In this document: piece by piece, positions 1-8,523 of the stretch
Position numbering within the stretch: position 1 is the first letter of the stretch
How the letters are laid out: the number at the start of each line of letters is the position of its first letter
NCBI GenBank assembly: GCA_946622415.1
Contig: CAMOPX010000002.1
Span: 62,001-126,000 of the forward strand
DNA: 64,000 bases
Origin: an uncultured bacterium
GTDB lineage: Bacteria > Cyanobacteriota > Vampirovibrionia > Gastranaerophilales > Gastranaerophilaceae
Direction of reading: 5' to 3'
Notes under the pieces: model-generated
Told to the model about the DNA's origin: nothing
The model's database searches: none
Seen by the model: the letters and a program-made list of their open reading frames with translations, nothing else
Position numbers and translations under genes: made by a program

Positions 1-2
1 AT

Positions 3-146
3 AAATTCGGTAACAAATTTAAACCTGTTCTTGTTGGTGTGGCAAATATTTATTCAATGCACTCTCCAAATGAAAAAATGGAAACGGAAAGCCTCAAAAA
101 AGGTTATGAATTTGTAAAGGAAATATTTTTAGAATACAATAAGTAA
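3..146 (+). CDS. M20-family peptidase, C-terminal end (partial)
   Basis: This open frame enters from the left edge and stops at a TAA just before dapF. The visible 47 residues contain 'YSMHSPNEKMETESLKKGYEF', which resembles the C-terminus of M20 di- and tripeptidases (PepT/PepV-like). There an 'HSPNE' segment holds a metal-binding histidine and is followed by a helix ending in 'F(V/L)KEI'. If so, it is a cytosolic zinc exopeptidase. Only 10 bp separate it from dapF, so the two may be co-transcribed. The start and most of the gene lie outside the window, and the exact subfamily cannot be told. Confidence 0.6.
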   Translation, partial: KFGNKFKPVLVGVANIYSMHSPNEKMETESLKKGYEFVKEIFLEYNK

Positions 147-156
147 GGAATATTAT

Positions 157-957
157 ATGGGAATTAAGTTTGAAAAGTGGCAGGGGCTCGGGAATGACTT
201 TGTTATTTTAAACGATATAGATGCAACCCCTGAATTAGCCGTTAAAATGTGCGACAGAAAATTCGGAATAGGCGCAGACGGAATCTTTAGTCCTGTAAAA
301 TCTGACAAAGCGGATATCGGCTGGAAATTTTATAATTCAGACGGAACTTCAGCTCAGATGTGCGGAAACGGTATAAGATGTTTTGCAAAATTTGTTAAAA
401 AACACAATTTGACAGATAAAAATAAATTCTCAGTTGAAACTTTGGCCGGAATAATTACACCCGAGATACTTGAAAACGGAAATGTAAAAGTTGATATGGG
501 TAGTCCTGTTTTAGAACCTGCTAAAATTCCCGCACTTGTTGATTCATCTTTATCAACAATCGTGCAAGGATTTGAAGCAACGCTTGTTTCAATGGGAAAT
601 CCTCACTGTATCATATTCTGTGATGAAGATGCCGAGATTATGGCAAAATCCTACGGACCATCAATTGAAACGGATAAAATTTTTCCTGAAAAAACGAATG
701 TTGAATTTGTAAATATAGTATCAGAAAACAAAGTCAGAGTGAATGTTTGGGAAAGAGGCTGTGGTATAACTCTTGCGTGTGGAACGGGCGCATGTGCCAC
801 TGTCGTTGCGGGTGTAAACAGAAAACTTATCTCCGAAAATACGGAAGTTGTTCTCCCCGGCGGTTCGTTAAATATTTTCTATGATAAAACAGGTGACAAC
901 CATGTTTACATGCAGGGTCCTGCGCAATTTGTATTTAGTGGTGAATTCGAAGAATAA
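157..957 (+). CDS. dapF: Diaminopimelate epimerase
   Basis: It interconverts LL- and meso-diaminopimelate, the last step before meso-DAP enters lysine and peptidoglycan synthesis in the cytosol. The 266-aa length is normal. Both catalytic cysteines are visible: C69 in 'MCGNGIRC' and C208 in 'ACGTGACAT'. The N-terminal 'GLGNDFV' is also typical. The ATG follows an AAGGAA ribosome site. The product agrees with the DNPR (meso-DAP-type) motif of the MurE encoded further along, so the cell wall is inferred to be of the meso-DAP type. Confidence 0.97.
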   Translation: MGIKFEKWQGLGNDFVILNDIDATPELAVKMCDRKFGIGADGIFSPVKSDKADIGWKFYNSDGTSAQMCGNGIRCFAKFVKKHNLTDKNKFSVETLAGIITPEILENGNVKVDMGSPVLEPAKIPALVDSSLSTIVQGFEATLVSMGNPHCIIFCDEDAEIMAKSYGPSIETDKIFPEKTNVEFVNIVSENKVRVNVWERGCGITLACGTGACATVVAGVNRKLISENTEVVLPGGSLNIFYDKTGDNHVYMQGPAQFVFSGEFEE

Positions 958-981
958 ATTTACAAATCTTATTATTATTTC

Positions 982-1010
982 TTGTATTCACCATGCGTTT
1001 GTGTTAGTAT
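982..1010 (+). promoter_or_regulatory. Putative sigma-70 promoter of rpsF operon
   Basis: TTGTAT and TAGTAT hexamers are separated by 17 bp and end 33 bp before the rpsF start. This fits the sigma-70 consensus layout and lies in the only gap ahead of the ribosomal operon. It was read by eye and not tested. Confidence 0.4.
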
Positions 1011-1043
1011 CAATCTATATCTATAATCACCTAAGGAGAAATT

Positions 1044-1334
1044 ATGAAAAATTATGAATTATTTACAATAATTGAACCTAATTTGGATAACGAAGAAACA
1101 GAAAAAGTTATTGCAAGGGTTGAAGAAATTGTTAAAAATTTAGACGGTAAAGTATGTGAATGCGACAAAATCGGCAGAAAAAAATTAGCATACGAAATTG
1201 GTGGCTATACCGATGGATTCGTTGTTAATCAAGTTGTCAGCGTTCCGGAAGACAAAGTTATTGAATTAAAAAGACAATTAAAATTAAATGATTCAATAAT
1301 CAGAACTATGCTTACAATTAAGGAAGTTGCTTAA
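1044..1334 (+). CDS. rpsF: 30S ribosomal protein bS6
   Basis: Ribosomal protein S6 of the 30S platform, which binds 16S rRNA together with S18. The 96-aa length and the start 'YELFTIIEPNLD' followed by 'GRKKLAYEI' are family hallmarks. AAGGAG lies just ahead of the ATG. It is the first gene of rpsF-ssb-rpsR, an order conserved across most bacteria, with its stop only one base before the ssb start codon. In other bacteria this operon is autoregulated by the S6:S18 pair; no leader structure was identified here. Confidence 0.97.
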   Translation: MKNYELFTIIEPNLDNEETEKVIARVEEIVKNLDGKVCECDKIGRKKLAYEIGGYTDGFVVNQVVSVPEDKVIELKRQLKLNDSIIRTMLTIKEVA

Positions 1335-1335
1335 A

Positions 1336-1743
1336 ATGAGTTTGGCGAAAGCATTTGTTTCAGGGACAGTTGTTAAAGCTCCCGAAAAACGTTTTACACA
1401 AAATGATATGGCAATTGCGGCGTTTACTGTTAATGTTGATAAAAATGCACAGACTCTTATAAGAGTAAGTACATTTGGTCAATTAGCAGAGACTGTTTCT
1501 TCCATGTTAAATGTTAATGATAATGTTGCAATAGAAGGAAGATTGCAGGTTAATACCTATAAAACTCCGAGCGGCAAAGATAAAAAAGTGTTTGAAATAA
1601 CAGCAAATGCTGTTGAAAAAATGTCAGGCGGTTCTACACCAGTTCAAAATCAAGCTATGCAAAATGAAGGCAATATTGTTTCTTTTGAACAACAAGCAGC
1701 ACCGGTTGAAGATTTAATTGATGAAGATGAAATCCCGTTTTAG
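1336..1743 (+). CDS. ssb: Single-stranded DNA-binding protein
   Basis: Protects single-stranded DNA and recruits replication and repair partners. An N-terminal OB fold (about residues 1-105) is followed by a flexible Gln-rich linker and the acidic tip 'DEDEIPF', the conserved partner-docking peptide. The track starts it at a TTG at 1327. I chose the ATG at 1336 because AAGGAAG lies about 9 bases upstream and the protein then begins 'MSLAKAF', which gives 135 aa. It sits between rpsF and rpsR in the standard operon. Confidence 0.96.
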   Translation: MSLAKAFVSGTVVKAPEKRFTQNDMAIAAFTVNVDKNAQTLIRVSTFGQLAETVSSMLNVNDNVAIEGRLQVNTYKTPSGKDKKVFEITANAVEKMSGGSTPVQNQAMQNEGNIVSFEQQAAPVEDLIDEDEIPF

Positions 1744-1795
1744 GTAATCTATACGGTAGGTCGAATATAAACTAGAAAAGGAAAATACCAATAAA

Positions 1796-2029
1796 ATGGC
1801 TAAAGATTTAAAAGAAGTAAAAAAGAAAAAAAATTGCACATTCTGTTCAGACAAAATCGATAGTTTAGATTTTAAAGATGTTGCTAAATTAAAAAGATAT
1901 TTATCTGAAGCAGGTAAAATTCTTCCGAGAAGAATAACCGGTACATGTGCAAAACATCAAAGAATGTTATCAAATGCAGTTAAAAAAGCCAGAGAATCAG
2001 GCTTGATGGGTTATGTATTTGAAAACTAA
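1796..2029 (+). CDS. rpsR: 30S ribosomal protein bS18
   Basis: Small-subunit protein S18, partner of S6. It has the normal 77-aa length and family motifs '[16 protein letters not shown]' near the C-terminus. An N-terminal cysteine pair (C14, C17 in 'CTFCSD') suggests a zinc-binding S18 variant. The weak ribosome site AAAAGGAAAA lies about 10 bases upstream. It is the last gene of rpsF-ssb-rpsR and is followed at once by a strong intrinsic terminator. Confidence 0.96.
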   Translation: MAKDLKEVKKKKNCTFCSDKIDSLDFKDVAKLKRYLSEAGKILPRRITGTCAKHQRMLSNAVKKARESGLMGYVFEN

Positions 2030-2036
2030 ATTACTA

Positions 2037-2070
2037 TTTTAAAAACGGTGTCAAAGCACCGTTTTTAAAA
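2037..2070 (+). terminator. Rho-independent terminator after rpsR
   Basis: AAAACGGTG and CACCGTTTT pair around a 6-nt loop, followed by a short T tract. It closes the rpsF-ssb-rpsR operon. The symmetric A and T flanks would let it work in both directions. Confidence 0.85.
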
Positions 2071-2130
2071 ATAAAAAAATGACCCAAAAAGGGTCAAAGT
2101 AAAATAGTAGAGAGTTTTATAAGTTAAATT

Positions 2131-2445
2131 TTAATTTTCAATTATAGACATTTTGTCTATAATTTTTTTAAGTTTTGTATTTTCTGATTTAAGTTCATTG
2201 TTTTTCTTAATTTCATTGTTTAATTGTTCTTCTTTTTCTTTTATTCTTTTTTCTAATATCTTTAATACAAAATCAACTCTGTTTGCTGCATTAAACAATG
2301 AAAAAAGTTTATTTATTTTGTATGCAATGGTTGATTTTGAATAATTTAAATATTTCGATATTTCAATATTGCTCATCCCGTTTAAAATACAAAAAGTTAT
2401 AGTTTTGTATTCCCTTTTAATCTTTGGGTTTAATTCTTTATTCAT
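2131..2445 (-). CDS. Small HTH protein with C-terminal coiled coil
   Basis: A 104-aa protein of unknown role. Residues about 10-45 ('FCILNGMSNIEISKYLNYSK') look like a LuxR/sigma-region-4-type helix-turn-helix. Residues 60-100 are a Lys/Glu/Asn-rich heptad region typical of a coiled coil. A DNA-binding dimer is inferred. It is divergent from an XRE regulator across 143 bp that contain a perfect 10-bp inverted repeat. A + strand ORF in the same place is its shadow. Confidence 0.6.
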   Translation of the reverse strand: MNKELNPKIKREYKTITFCILNGMSNIEISKYLNYSKSTIAYKINKLFSLFNAANRVDFVLKILEKRIKEKEEQLNNEIKKNNELKSENTKLKKIIDKMSIIEN

Positions 2446-2478
2446 AATAGTCTAATTAATAATTAATTCCATCAGTTG

Positions 2479-2518
2479 AGTCAATTAATTATTTATTTGT
2501 GTTATAATTTAATTGACT
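2479..2518. promoter_or_regulatory. Inverted-repeat operator overlapping a -10 box
   Basis: AGTCAATTAA and its exact complement TTAATTGACT flank a 20-bp spacer containing TATAAT. The site lies in the divergent gap between two small HTH genes. A repressor binding the two arms would cover the promoter facing the XRE gene. The assignment of a binding protein is inferred. Confidence 0.45.
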
Positions 2519-2588
2519 TTATAATAAAAATGTACACTAAATATTTATATTAGTCAAGTACTGGTTTATTAATAGTAAAGAGGTAACT

Positions 2589-2885
2589 ATGAATATGATT
2601 GGTAATAGGTTTAAGACCATCAGAAAAATTTTAAATAAATCTCAAGAACAGTTTGCTAAAGAACTTTCTGTTTCTAAGCAAGCTATTTCAAATATTGAAA
2701 ATTCTAAGAGTTTGCCGAGCATTTCTCTTATGAGTAAATTATTAATTGACTATAATATAAATATTAACTATCTTTTATCAGGAATCGGAGAAACCTTTGT
2801 ACACAGAAAAGACTCTGATTTAAATCTTAAAAGTTCTATTATGCAAGAAGTTGAGAAGTTTTTGGAAAAAAGAGGAATTGTGTAA
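2589..2885 (+). CDS. XRE-family transcriptional regulator
   Basis: A 98-aa phage-repressor-like protein. An N-terminal HTH_3 domain covers about residues 5-65: 'FAKELSVSKQAISNIEN' is the helix-turn-helix, followed by 'YNININYLLSGIGE', the usual end of this domain. A short helical tail may aid dimerisation. The ribosome site AAAGAGG precedes the ATG. A palindrome upstream is a likely autoregulatory operator. No phage genes surround it, so it may be a relic or a stand-alone regulator. Confidence 0.8.
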   Translation: MNMIGNRFKTIRKILNKSQEQFAKELSVSKQAISNIENSKSLPSISLMSKLLIDYNININYLLSGIGETFVHRKDSDLNLKSSIMQEVEKFLEKRGIV

Positions 2886-2978
2886 CAAAATATTAAGAAA
2901 AATAAGCCAATTTGCCATAAATTTATGAATCATGTAATAATCGTTTTAGTTAATAGTCTAACCATTCCTTTCTTGACT

Positions 2979-3008
2979 TATGCGGTTTAATAAACCGCAT
3001 TATTTTTA
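2979..3008. terminator. Intrinsic terminator
   Basis: ATGCGGTTTA and TAAACCGCAT form a near-perfect 10-bp stem followed by TATTTTTAT. It lies downstream of the XRE gene and just ahead of the WG-repeat gene. Confidence 0.75.
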
Positions 3009-3032
3009 TATATTTTAATATGGTGGTAATAT

Positions 3033-3677
3033 ATGTATATGAAATCGTTTAAAATACTCATTATTACATTATGTTATTTACTTTCATTTTTTATTCTTAC
3101 AGAATTGTGTGCTAATCTTCTTGCATTCAGATATCTTTTTCCTATTAAAAATGCTAATAGCTATGGCTATTTAATCAGAAAATCTTTTGCGGTTTTAGTA
3201 CCTTTAAATAAATATCCATCTCGTTTTAGGGCGCAGTTGGCTTTGCCGTGTGAAGTTTTCAGATATAAATTTTTGAATCAAAATCTTGCTTTAAGCTATA
3301 ATTCCGATACAAAATTGTACGGTTACACTAATGCTGGTAAGTTAGTAATTCAAGAAAAATACACAGATGCTAAAGAATTTTATAACGGGTTTGCTATTGT
3401 CGGCATTGAACGTAACGGAAAAATACTTTACGGTACTATAGACAAGAAAAATAACTGGATTATTAAACCCAAATATTCTCACATTTGTTCACTATCAAAA
3501 TTCTACACAAGAGCCTGTTTAGATAATGACCATTGCGGCATAATAAATATTTTCGGTGATGAAATTACGGCAATGGTATATAATGCAAAAAAAATTAATT
3601 ATAAAGATAAAGATTTTGCTAAATATTTCTGCGAGATTCACGGTTCTAAAAATATTTATCACAATTATTGTTTTTAA
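3033..3677 (+). CDS. WG-repeat-containing membrane-anchored protein
   Basis: A 214-aa protein. Residues about 5-30 form one hydrophobic helix, a signal anchor or uncleaved signal peptide. After that, segments such as 'YGYTNAGKLVIQEKYTDAKEF' and 'YGTIDKKNNWIIKPKYSHI' match the WG (KWG) beta-repeat pattern, about three copies. The domain is probably exported. WG repeats are thought to mediate binding and no catalytic function is known. A second in-frame ATG lies two codons in, so the exact start is uncertain. Confidence 0.6.
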   Translation: MYMKSFKILIITLCYLLSFFILTELCANLLAFRYLFPIKNANSYGYLIRKSFAVLVPLNKYPSRFRAQLALPCEVFRYKFLNQNLALSYNSDTKLYGYTNAGKLVIQEKYTDAKEFYNGFAIVGIERNGKILYGTIDKKNNWIIKPKYSHICSLSKFYTRACLDNDHCGIINIFGDEITAMVYNAKKINYKDKDFAKYFCEIHGSKNIYHNYCF

Positions 3678-3698
3678 TTTTTATGTTAAAATAATTCT

Positions 3699-4052
3699 AT
3701 GTTAAGTGAATTTTTATATGGCAAAATACATAGAGCAACTGTTACTGAAGCAAATCTTGATTATGTCGGTTCGATTACTATTGATAAAGCGTTATTAAAT
3801 GCATCAGGTATAAAACCAAATCAAAAAGTAGAAATTCTGAATATAAATAATGGTGAACGTTTTTCGACATACGTTATTGAAGGCAAAGAAAATTCAGGAA
3901 CAATTTGTCTTAATGGCGCTGCAGCCAGAAAAGCACTGGTAAACGATAAAATAATTATTGTTGCTTATGCGCTTTTGGATGAAAATGAACAAAAAACCTT
4001 TGTTCCTAAAATTGCACATGTGGATAGTAAAAACAAATTAATTAACAATTAA
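3699..4052 (+). CDS. panD: Aspartate 1-decarboxylase proenzyme
   Basis: Makes beta-alanine from L-aspartate for pantothenate and CoA synthesis. It is a pyruvoyl enzyme that cleaves itself at a Gly-Ser bond, visible as 'YVGSITID' (residues 23-30). The conserved 'LNGAAAR' lies near residue 70. The 117-aa length is normal. The next gene starts one base after its stop, so the two are probably translationally linked. No other pantothenate gene is in the window. Confidence 0.95.
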   Translation: MLSEFLYGKIHRATVTEANLDYVGSITIDKALLNASGIKPNQKVEILNINNGERFSTYVIEGKENSGTICLNGAAARKALVNDKIIIVAYALLDENEQKTFVPKIAHVDSKNKLINN

Positions 4053-4053
4053 C

Positions 4054-4485
4054 GTGATAAAAGAAATTTCGGATAAAAATATTATATACGCGCGTATAGT
4101 TCGTGCTTCTTATGAGCCTAGCGGTAACGAATTTTTTTCAAGAATAGAAGACGAGCTTCAGATTGGAGTTTTAAATTATGAAGAAAATCATAAAGTCGGA
4201 ACTCACTATCATAATAGACCACAAGGCTTTTTAAATGAAACTGATGAAATTTTAATAGTACAAGAAGGCTCTGCAAGAATTGATTTTTATGATATTAAAG
4301 GTGTGTATCTAAAAAGCACTGAAATACATAAGGGTGATTTAATTATCTTGTATCTTGGCGCTCATAATATTACATATTATGAAAAATCAAGAATCATGAT
4401 TATTAAAAAAGGTCCTTATAATCAAGAGCTTGATAAGACAAGAATCGTAGGTGCAAATAATTTTGAAATAGAAATTGATAATTAA
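4054..4485 (+). CDS. Cupin-fold protein of unknown function
   Basis: A 143-aa protein starting at GTG one base after panD. The middle looks like a single cupin barrel. 'NHKVGTHYHNRPQG' resembles cupin motif 1 with clustered histidines, and 'EILIVQEGSARIDFYD' followed by 'HKGDLIILYLGAHN' resembles the second strand set. A metal-binding enzyme or sensor is possible. No specific substrate can be named, and pairing with panD does not by itself define a role. Confidence 0.55.
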   Translation: MIKEISDKNIIYARIVRASYEPSGNEFFSRIEDELQIGVLNYEENHKVGTHYHNRPQGFLNETDEILIVQEGSARIDFYDIKGVYLKSTEIHKGDLIILYLGAHNITYYEKSRIMIIKKGPYNQELDKTRIVGANNFEIEIDN

Positions 4486-4489
4486 TTTT

Positions 4490-5110
4490 TTACGATTCCT
4501 TTAATTTTTTAATATGATGATAAATATAAATTGCACCTAAAACTAAACAAGCAAGTATAATAGCAGCATCGAATTTATGCCATAAATGTTTTAACTTGTC
4601 TGTGTTTTCGCCTAATTTTATTCCGACAAAAACTAAAAGATAGCTCCAGATTAATGAACCCAAAAACGTAAACGTAAAAAAGAAGCGTTTTTTTGCTTTT
4701 AAAATTCCTGCAGGTAAAGAAATAAATGTTCTCACAACAGGAAGCATTCTGCATATAAAAAATGACCAGTCGCCGTATTTATCCACCCATTTGTCTGCTG
4801 TTTCAAGATCATGATGCGAAATCAAGAAATATTTTCCGTATTTTTCAATAAATTTTCTTCCGCCAAAGTAACCTAAATAATAAGAAGGAATAGAGCCGAT
4901 AAGGCAGCCTATTGCGCCAAAAATTGCTGCTTGATGGATATTAAATACTCCTTTTGTAACCAAATATCCAGCAAAAGGCAGTATTGCTTCAGAAGGCAAA
5001 GGAATATTGCATGATTCTATTGCCATTAATAGAGCAATACCCCAAACCCCCATAGATGTTATTATTTGCTGAATCCAATTTACTATCGAAATAATTATAT
5101 TTTCTATCAT
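4490..5110 (-). CDS. DedA family membrane protein
   Basis: A 206-aa inner-membrane protein with four to five hydrophobic helices. DedA/VTT hallmarks are visible: 'ESCNIPLPSEAILPFAGYL' with the acidic re-entrant segment near residue 35, and 'CRMLPVVRTFISLPAG' near residue 125. DedA proteins act in lipid carrier or phospholipid flipping and in membrane homeostasis. The specific substrate here is unknown. It converges on the cupin gene with 4 bp between stops. Confidence 0.88.
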   Translation of the reverse strand: MIENIIISIVNWIQQIITSMGVWGIALLMAIESCNIPLPSEAILPFAGYLVTKGVFNIHQAAIFGAIGCLIGSIPSYYLGYFGGRKFIEKYGKYFLISHHDLETADKWVDKYGDWSFFICRMLPVVRTFISLPAGILKAKKRFFFTFTFLGSLIWSYLLVFVGIKLGENTDKLKHLWHKFDAAIILACLVLGAIYIYHHIKKLKES

Positions 5111-5171
5111 ATTGTCCTCTTTTTTATTCTTATTTTATTTGAATAAAAATAATATTTCAATTGAAAATATA

Positions 5172-6344
5172 TTATTTAACAAATTTTTTAAATAACTGAG
5201 ATTCTTTTTGCGTTGGTGTTATTTTGACGTCATCGGTTGTTTTATCAGTATTTGATTCAATCTTGTTTAATTCTTTCGTTTTTTTGGTTTTAGTCGGATT
5301 TTCGGATAAATATTTCTTTTCCAGTCTTATTTGATTTAAGGCGGGTAATCCTAATCCCAAGAAACCTGCTTCAATTGCTAAAGCAAATGTTCTTAGTGCA
5401 CCATTCAATCTTCTTCCGGTTTTAACAAGAGAATTATCAGGATTATTGAAATATTCAATAAACAATCCTTTTACGGATTTATCGAGTTTTTCGCCATTGT
5501 TATCAAAATAGCTTGATAAATTCGATTCTTTTGACATATCTTCAAGAATTTTAATTCTTGATTCTAATTCTTTGATATCTTTTGGTTTTGCTGTTCCCAT
5601 ATTTATTTCTGTTTTAGTTTTAGCAAGTTTATCTTGTAATTGTTTTAATAAATCTTTAATTACGTTTTTCTTTAATATTGTATCCGAATCTCCTTTTTGA
5701 GAATCAATTTGATTTAACATCTTTTTGATTTTATCGCATGTATCCATACCTGAATATTTAGATATAAATTCCGCATCTGACAATGCTCTTTTTCCGCCTG
5801 TCGGGTGAAGAACATCAAGAATATTTTTTCCTTCTTTTTTTAATTTCGATAATGGCGCATCCATAAATTCCATTGCCATATCTTTTACTTTATTCAGACC
5901 GCGCGAAGTTGCTTCAAACACTTTTTCACGGGGTTTATTTGTCATGGGGAGTTTTGTGATTTTGCCTACACCGCCTGCAAATATACTGTTAATTATTTTT
6001 AAAGCAAACAATATGATTGTACAAGTTGTTAAATCTCTGAATAAAATTTCAGTTATTTCGTCTTTTGTCGCTTCTTTATCATTCGGGTTTCTTGTTGCAG
6101 CTGTGTGTACACGAGGCACAATAACAACGCCTGCCATAAGCCCCATAATTACGCCGAATGTATTGTTGAATCCGTTAGGGTCAATAAACCCAAGAATTTT
6201 ATTTGCGGATTTGCTTTTCCCTACTTTACTGCCAATATAATTTGCAGCATTCGATGCAACTGCTGCTCCTTTTTTTGCTGCAGCTTGAGCTATATTACGT
6301 CCTTTTTCGAATATGGGAGTCGAACCTGATATTTTACTTATCAT
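5172..6344 (-). CDS. Lineage-specific membrane protein (pair member 2)
   Basis: A 390-aa protein I do not recognise. The N-terminus is Ala/Lys-rich. Hydrophobic stretches lie near residues 58-80 ('FGVIMGLMAGVVIVP'), 105-125 and 318-335 ('FALAIEAGFLGLGLPAL'). Between them is a long charged, helical region, and the C-terminal tail is Lys/Thr-rich. Its start overlaps the end of the preceding gene (6334-7407) by 11 bp, so the two are translationally coupled and probably work together. Location in or at the membrane is inferred. Confidence 0.6.
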   Translation of the reverse strand: MISKISGSTPIFEKGRNIAQAAAKKGAAVASNAANYIGSKVGKSKSANKILGFIDPNGFNNTFGVIMGLMAGVVIVPRVHTAATRNPNDKEATKDEITEILFRDLTTCTIILFALKIINSIFAGGVGKITKLPMTNKPREKVFEATSRGLNKVKDMAMEFMDAPLSKLKKEGKNILDVLHPTGGKRALSDAEFISKYSGMDTCDKIKKMLNQIDSQKGDSDTILKKNVIKDLLKQLQDKLAKTKTEINMGTAKPKDIKELESRIKILEDMSKESNLSSYFDNNGEKLDKSVKGLFIEYFNNPDNSLVKTGRRLNGALRTFALAIEAGFLGLGLPALNQIRLEKKYLSENPTKTKKTKELNKIESNTDKTTDDVKITPTQKESQLFKKFVK

Positions 6345-7407
6345 TTGTTACCCCCTCATTTTTTGGTTGTTCGTTTTGTGCTGATTTTTTACCTCTTTTT
6401 TCTGCTTCTGAATATACACCTGATGCATTCGGGTTAATTTTTCCTGATGCTTTTGTATATAATTTTGGAATATTTCTCATCAGCATGCCTGTAACAACTA
6501 TCATCCAGAACATTACAAATAAACGTTTTGAAATCCATTTGTTTGAGAATGTTTTAATTGTATTTAAGGATGTATCTATTAAATTTTCACTAGTTTTATT
6601 TGCTTTGGTAAAATCATGAATATATGCTGTTATTGCATCTGTGTATGTTCCGATATCCAATGCACCTTTGCTTGAATTATCGATACTAAATTTCACCGTT
6701 TTAAAATTGGTATCACTAAAATCAGCTTTTCTTTCTTTGATTATATTTGAGAATAAATCTGCTACTTCTTTTTGAGCCTGTTTTAAATTTTCTTTAGGTT
6801 TCGTTCTTGCAAAGAATTTTGTATCTGTTAGTGTATCAAGTGCATCCGAACACTTTGACAATGCGCCTGCCAATTCTTTCTTAGCGCTACCCATTCTTTC
6901 TTTATTGTCAGCAGCACTGTCAAGTGTTGATTTTAGCATATCGTCTGCAACTTTAGAAAAGAATGCCTTTTTAACTTCTTCTTCTGTACCGCCTTTTATT
7001 CCGGTCATCAGATATGAAAGATTTTTTGTATTTACTACTTTTGTATTTGCTGAAGGACCAAATTTAGATTTTGATACTGCAAGTGCAATCATAGGAAAAA
7101 ATGTCATTGTAGGGCCTGTCATAAATTCTCTTATCGCTTCTTGAAAAAATGCGGGCCAATTGTATTTGCCTGTGTATTTTTTTCCTGCCATTAAACCTTT
7201 GTATGAACGCGGAAAATTTGTACCGCACATATCTTCTACGGTAAATTGTCCTGCTCTTCCAAAATGATCCACTGTTTGCCAGAATTTTACGCAAACATCA
7301 AGAGCGCCATCTAATCCTGTGAAATTTACATTTTTCTTAGAATTTTTGTTGTTTGCTTTAGCCGGTATGTATCGGTTTTTATTGTTTTCTACCGATGAAA
7401 GTTTCAT
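6334..7407 (-). CDS. Lineage-specific FxG-motif membrane protein (pair member 1)
   Basis: A 357-aa protein of unknown function. After about 28 Asn/Lys-rich residues it has 'VNFTGLDGALDVCVKFW', the FxG motif shared by several other proteins in this window. Hydrophobic segments lie near residues 97-112 ('TMTFFPMIALAV') and 295-315 ('LFVMFWMIVVTGMLM'), with a long charged helical region between. It overlaps the next gene by 11 bp. Several + strand ORFs across it are shadows. Confidence 0.6.
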   Translation of the reverse strand: MKLSSVENNKNRYIPAKANNKNSKKNVNFTGLDGALDVCVKFWQTVDHFGRAGQFTVEDMCGTNFPRSYKGLMAGKKYTGKYNWPAFFQEAIREFMTGPTMTFFPMIALAVSKSKFGPSANTKVVNTKNLSYLMTGIKGGTEEEVKKAFFSKVADDMLKSTLDSAADNKERMGSAKKELAGALSKCSDALDTLTDTKFFARTKPKENLKQAQKEVADLFSNIIKERKADFSDTNFKTVKFSIDNSSKGALDIGTYTDAITAYIHDFTKANKTSENLIDTSLNTIKTFSNKWISKRLFVMFWMIVVTGMLMRNIPKLYTKASGKINPNASGVYSEAEKRGKKSAQNEQPKNEGVTNDK

Positions 7408-7602
7408 TAAGACATTTCCCCTTTATAAAACACAAATTTATAAAAACTTGTGAATAATAAAATTTGCTAATATTTTGTCAAAAATTTTTATTTCTTAACA
7501 AAATTCAATGCTTTACAATCTTAACATTAATATCAATTGAATAAAGGGGTGAGTATATACGATTTTAATAAATCTTTAGATGAAATTAAAACTATTTGCT
7601 TT

Positions 7603-8523
7603 TTAACCGAATTTGGCCTTTGCCCAACGATAAAAATCTGCTTTATCTTCCATAATTTGATTTTTAAGTTCTTGAGCTGATGCAAAGTGCTGTTCGTCTC
7701 TGACTTTTTTAACAAATATAAGAGTAATTATTTTACCGTATATATTTTTATCAAAGTCGTACAAGTGAGCTTCAAGTTTTTCTTCTTTTTCGGTTGCAAG
7801 TGTGGGTTTGAGTCCCCATGCGATTAAAGCGGGAATGATTTTTCCGTCAACTTTTGAATATCCGTAATAGACTCCATAAGGCAATTTTACGATGCTATCG
7901 GGCCAAACAAGATTTGCTGTCGGGCAACCTAAATTAGTTGCGAGTTTTTTTCCGTTAATTACAGAATTTCTTATTGCAAAATTCTTACCCAAAAGTGCAT
8001 TTGTTGCATTCAAGTGTCCGTATTCAATGTGTTTTCTAATTATTGATGAGCTTACTTCTTCTTTTCCTTGGTAAAGGAATTCAGGCATAATTATTGCTGT
8101 ATATCCGAATTTGCTTTCGTTTTCTTTTATAAAGTCAGCATTTTTAACGTCCGCTCCCAGTGTATGATTATATCCTGCAACAATTAACTTTGGTTGAAAA
8201 TATTCAACAAGAACATTTTGCAGGTATTCCATAGCAGTCATATCTTTATAGTTTTCAAAATTTAATTCGTACATGTAATCAACGCCCATATCGTCTATTA
8301 TCTTTTCCCTGTCTTTTTGGGTTTGAATATTTAATATGGGAGTATCGCTAAAATATCCTGCGGGATTTTGGCTGAATGTTATAACAGCCGTTTTTAAATC
8401 TCTTTTTTTAGCTTCTTCAAGAAGAGTTTTGATAAGTTTTCTGTGCCCAAGGTGCATTGCGTCAAAATAACCCAGCGCCAGTGCTATTCCTGTGTTTTTT
8501 TCTAATTTATTGCTTGTTATCAT
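7603..8523 (-). CDS. ribF: Bifunctional riboflavin kinase/FAD synthetase
   Basis: Converts riboflavin to FMN and then FAD. The N-terminal adenylyltransferase domain has 'ALGYFDAMHLGHRKL' (residues 17-31), the HxGH nucleotidyl-transfer motif. The C-terminal flavokinase domain has 'KKLATNLGCPTANL' and 'YGVYYGYSKVDGK'. The 306-aa length is standard. Its ATG overlaps the 3' end of rel by 4 bp, so the pair is translationally coupled. A 60-aa ORF overlapping its end in another frame is noise. Confidence 0.95.
   Translation of the reverse strand: MITSNKLEKNTGIALALGYFDAMHLGHRKLIKTLLEEAKKRDLKTAVITFSQNPAGYFSDTPILNIQTQKDREKIIDDMGVDYMYELNFENYKDMTAMEYLQNVLVEYFQPKLIVAGYNHTLGADVKNADFIKENESKFGYTAIIMPEFLYQGKEEVSSSIIRKHIEYGHLNATNALLGKNFAIRNSVINGKKLATNLGCPTANLVWPDSIVKLPYGVYYGYSKVDGKIIPALIAWGLKPTLATEKEEKLEAHLYDFDKNIYGKIITLIFVKKVRDEQHFASAQELKNQIMEDKADFYRWAKAKFG

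Noticed and set aside
7533-7715. 60-aa minus-strand ORF overlapping the end of ribF
   Set aside because: It lies mostly inside ribF in another frame, has no ribosome site and is low-complexity.
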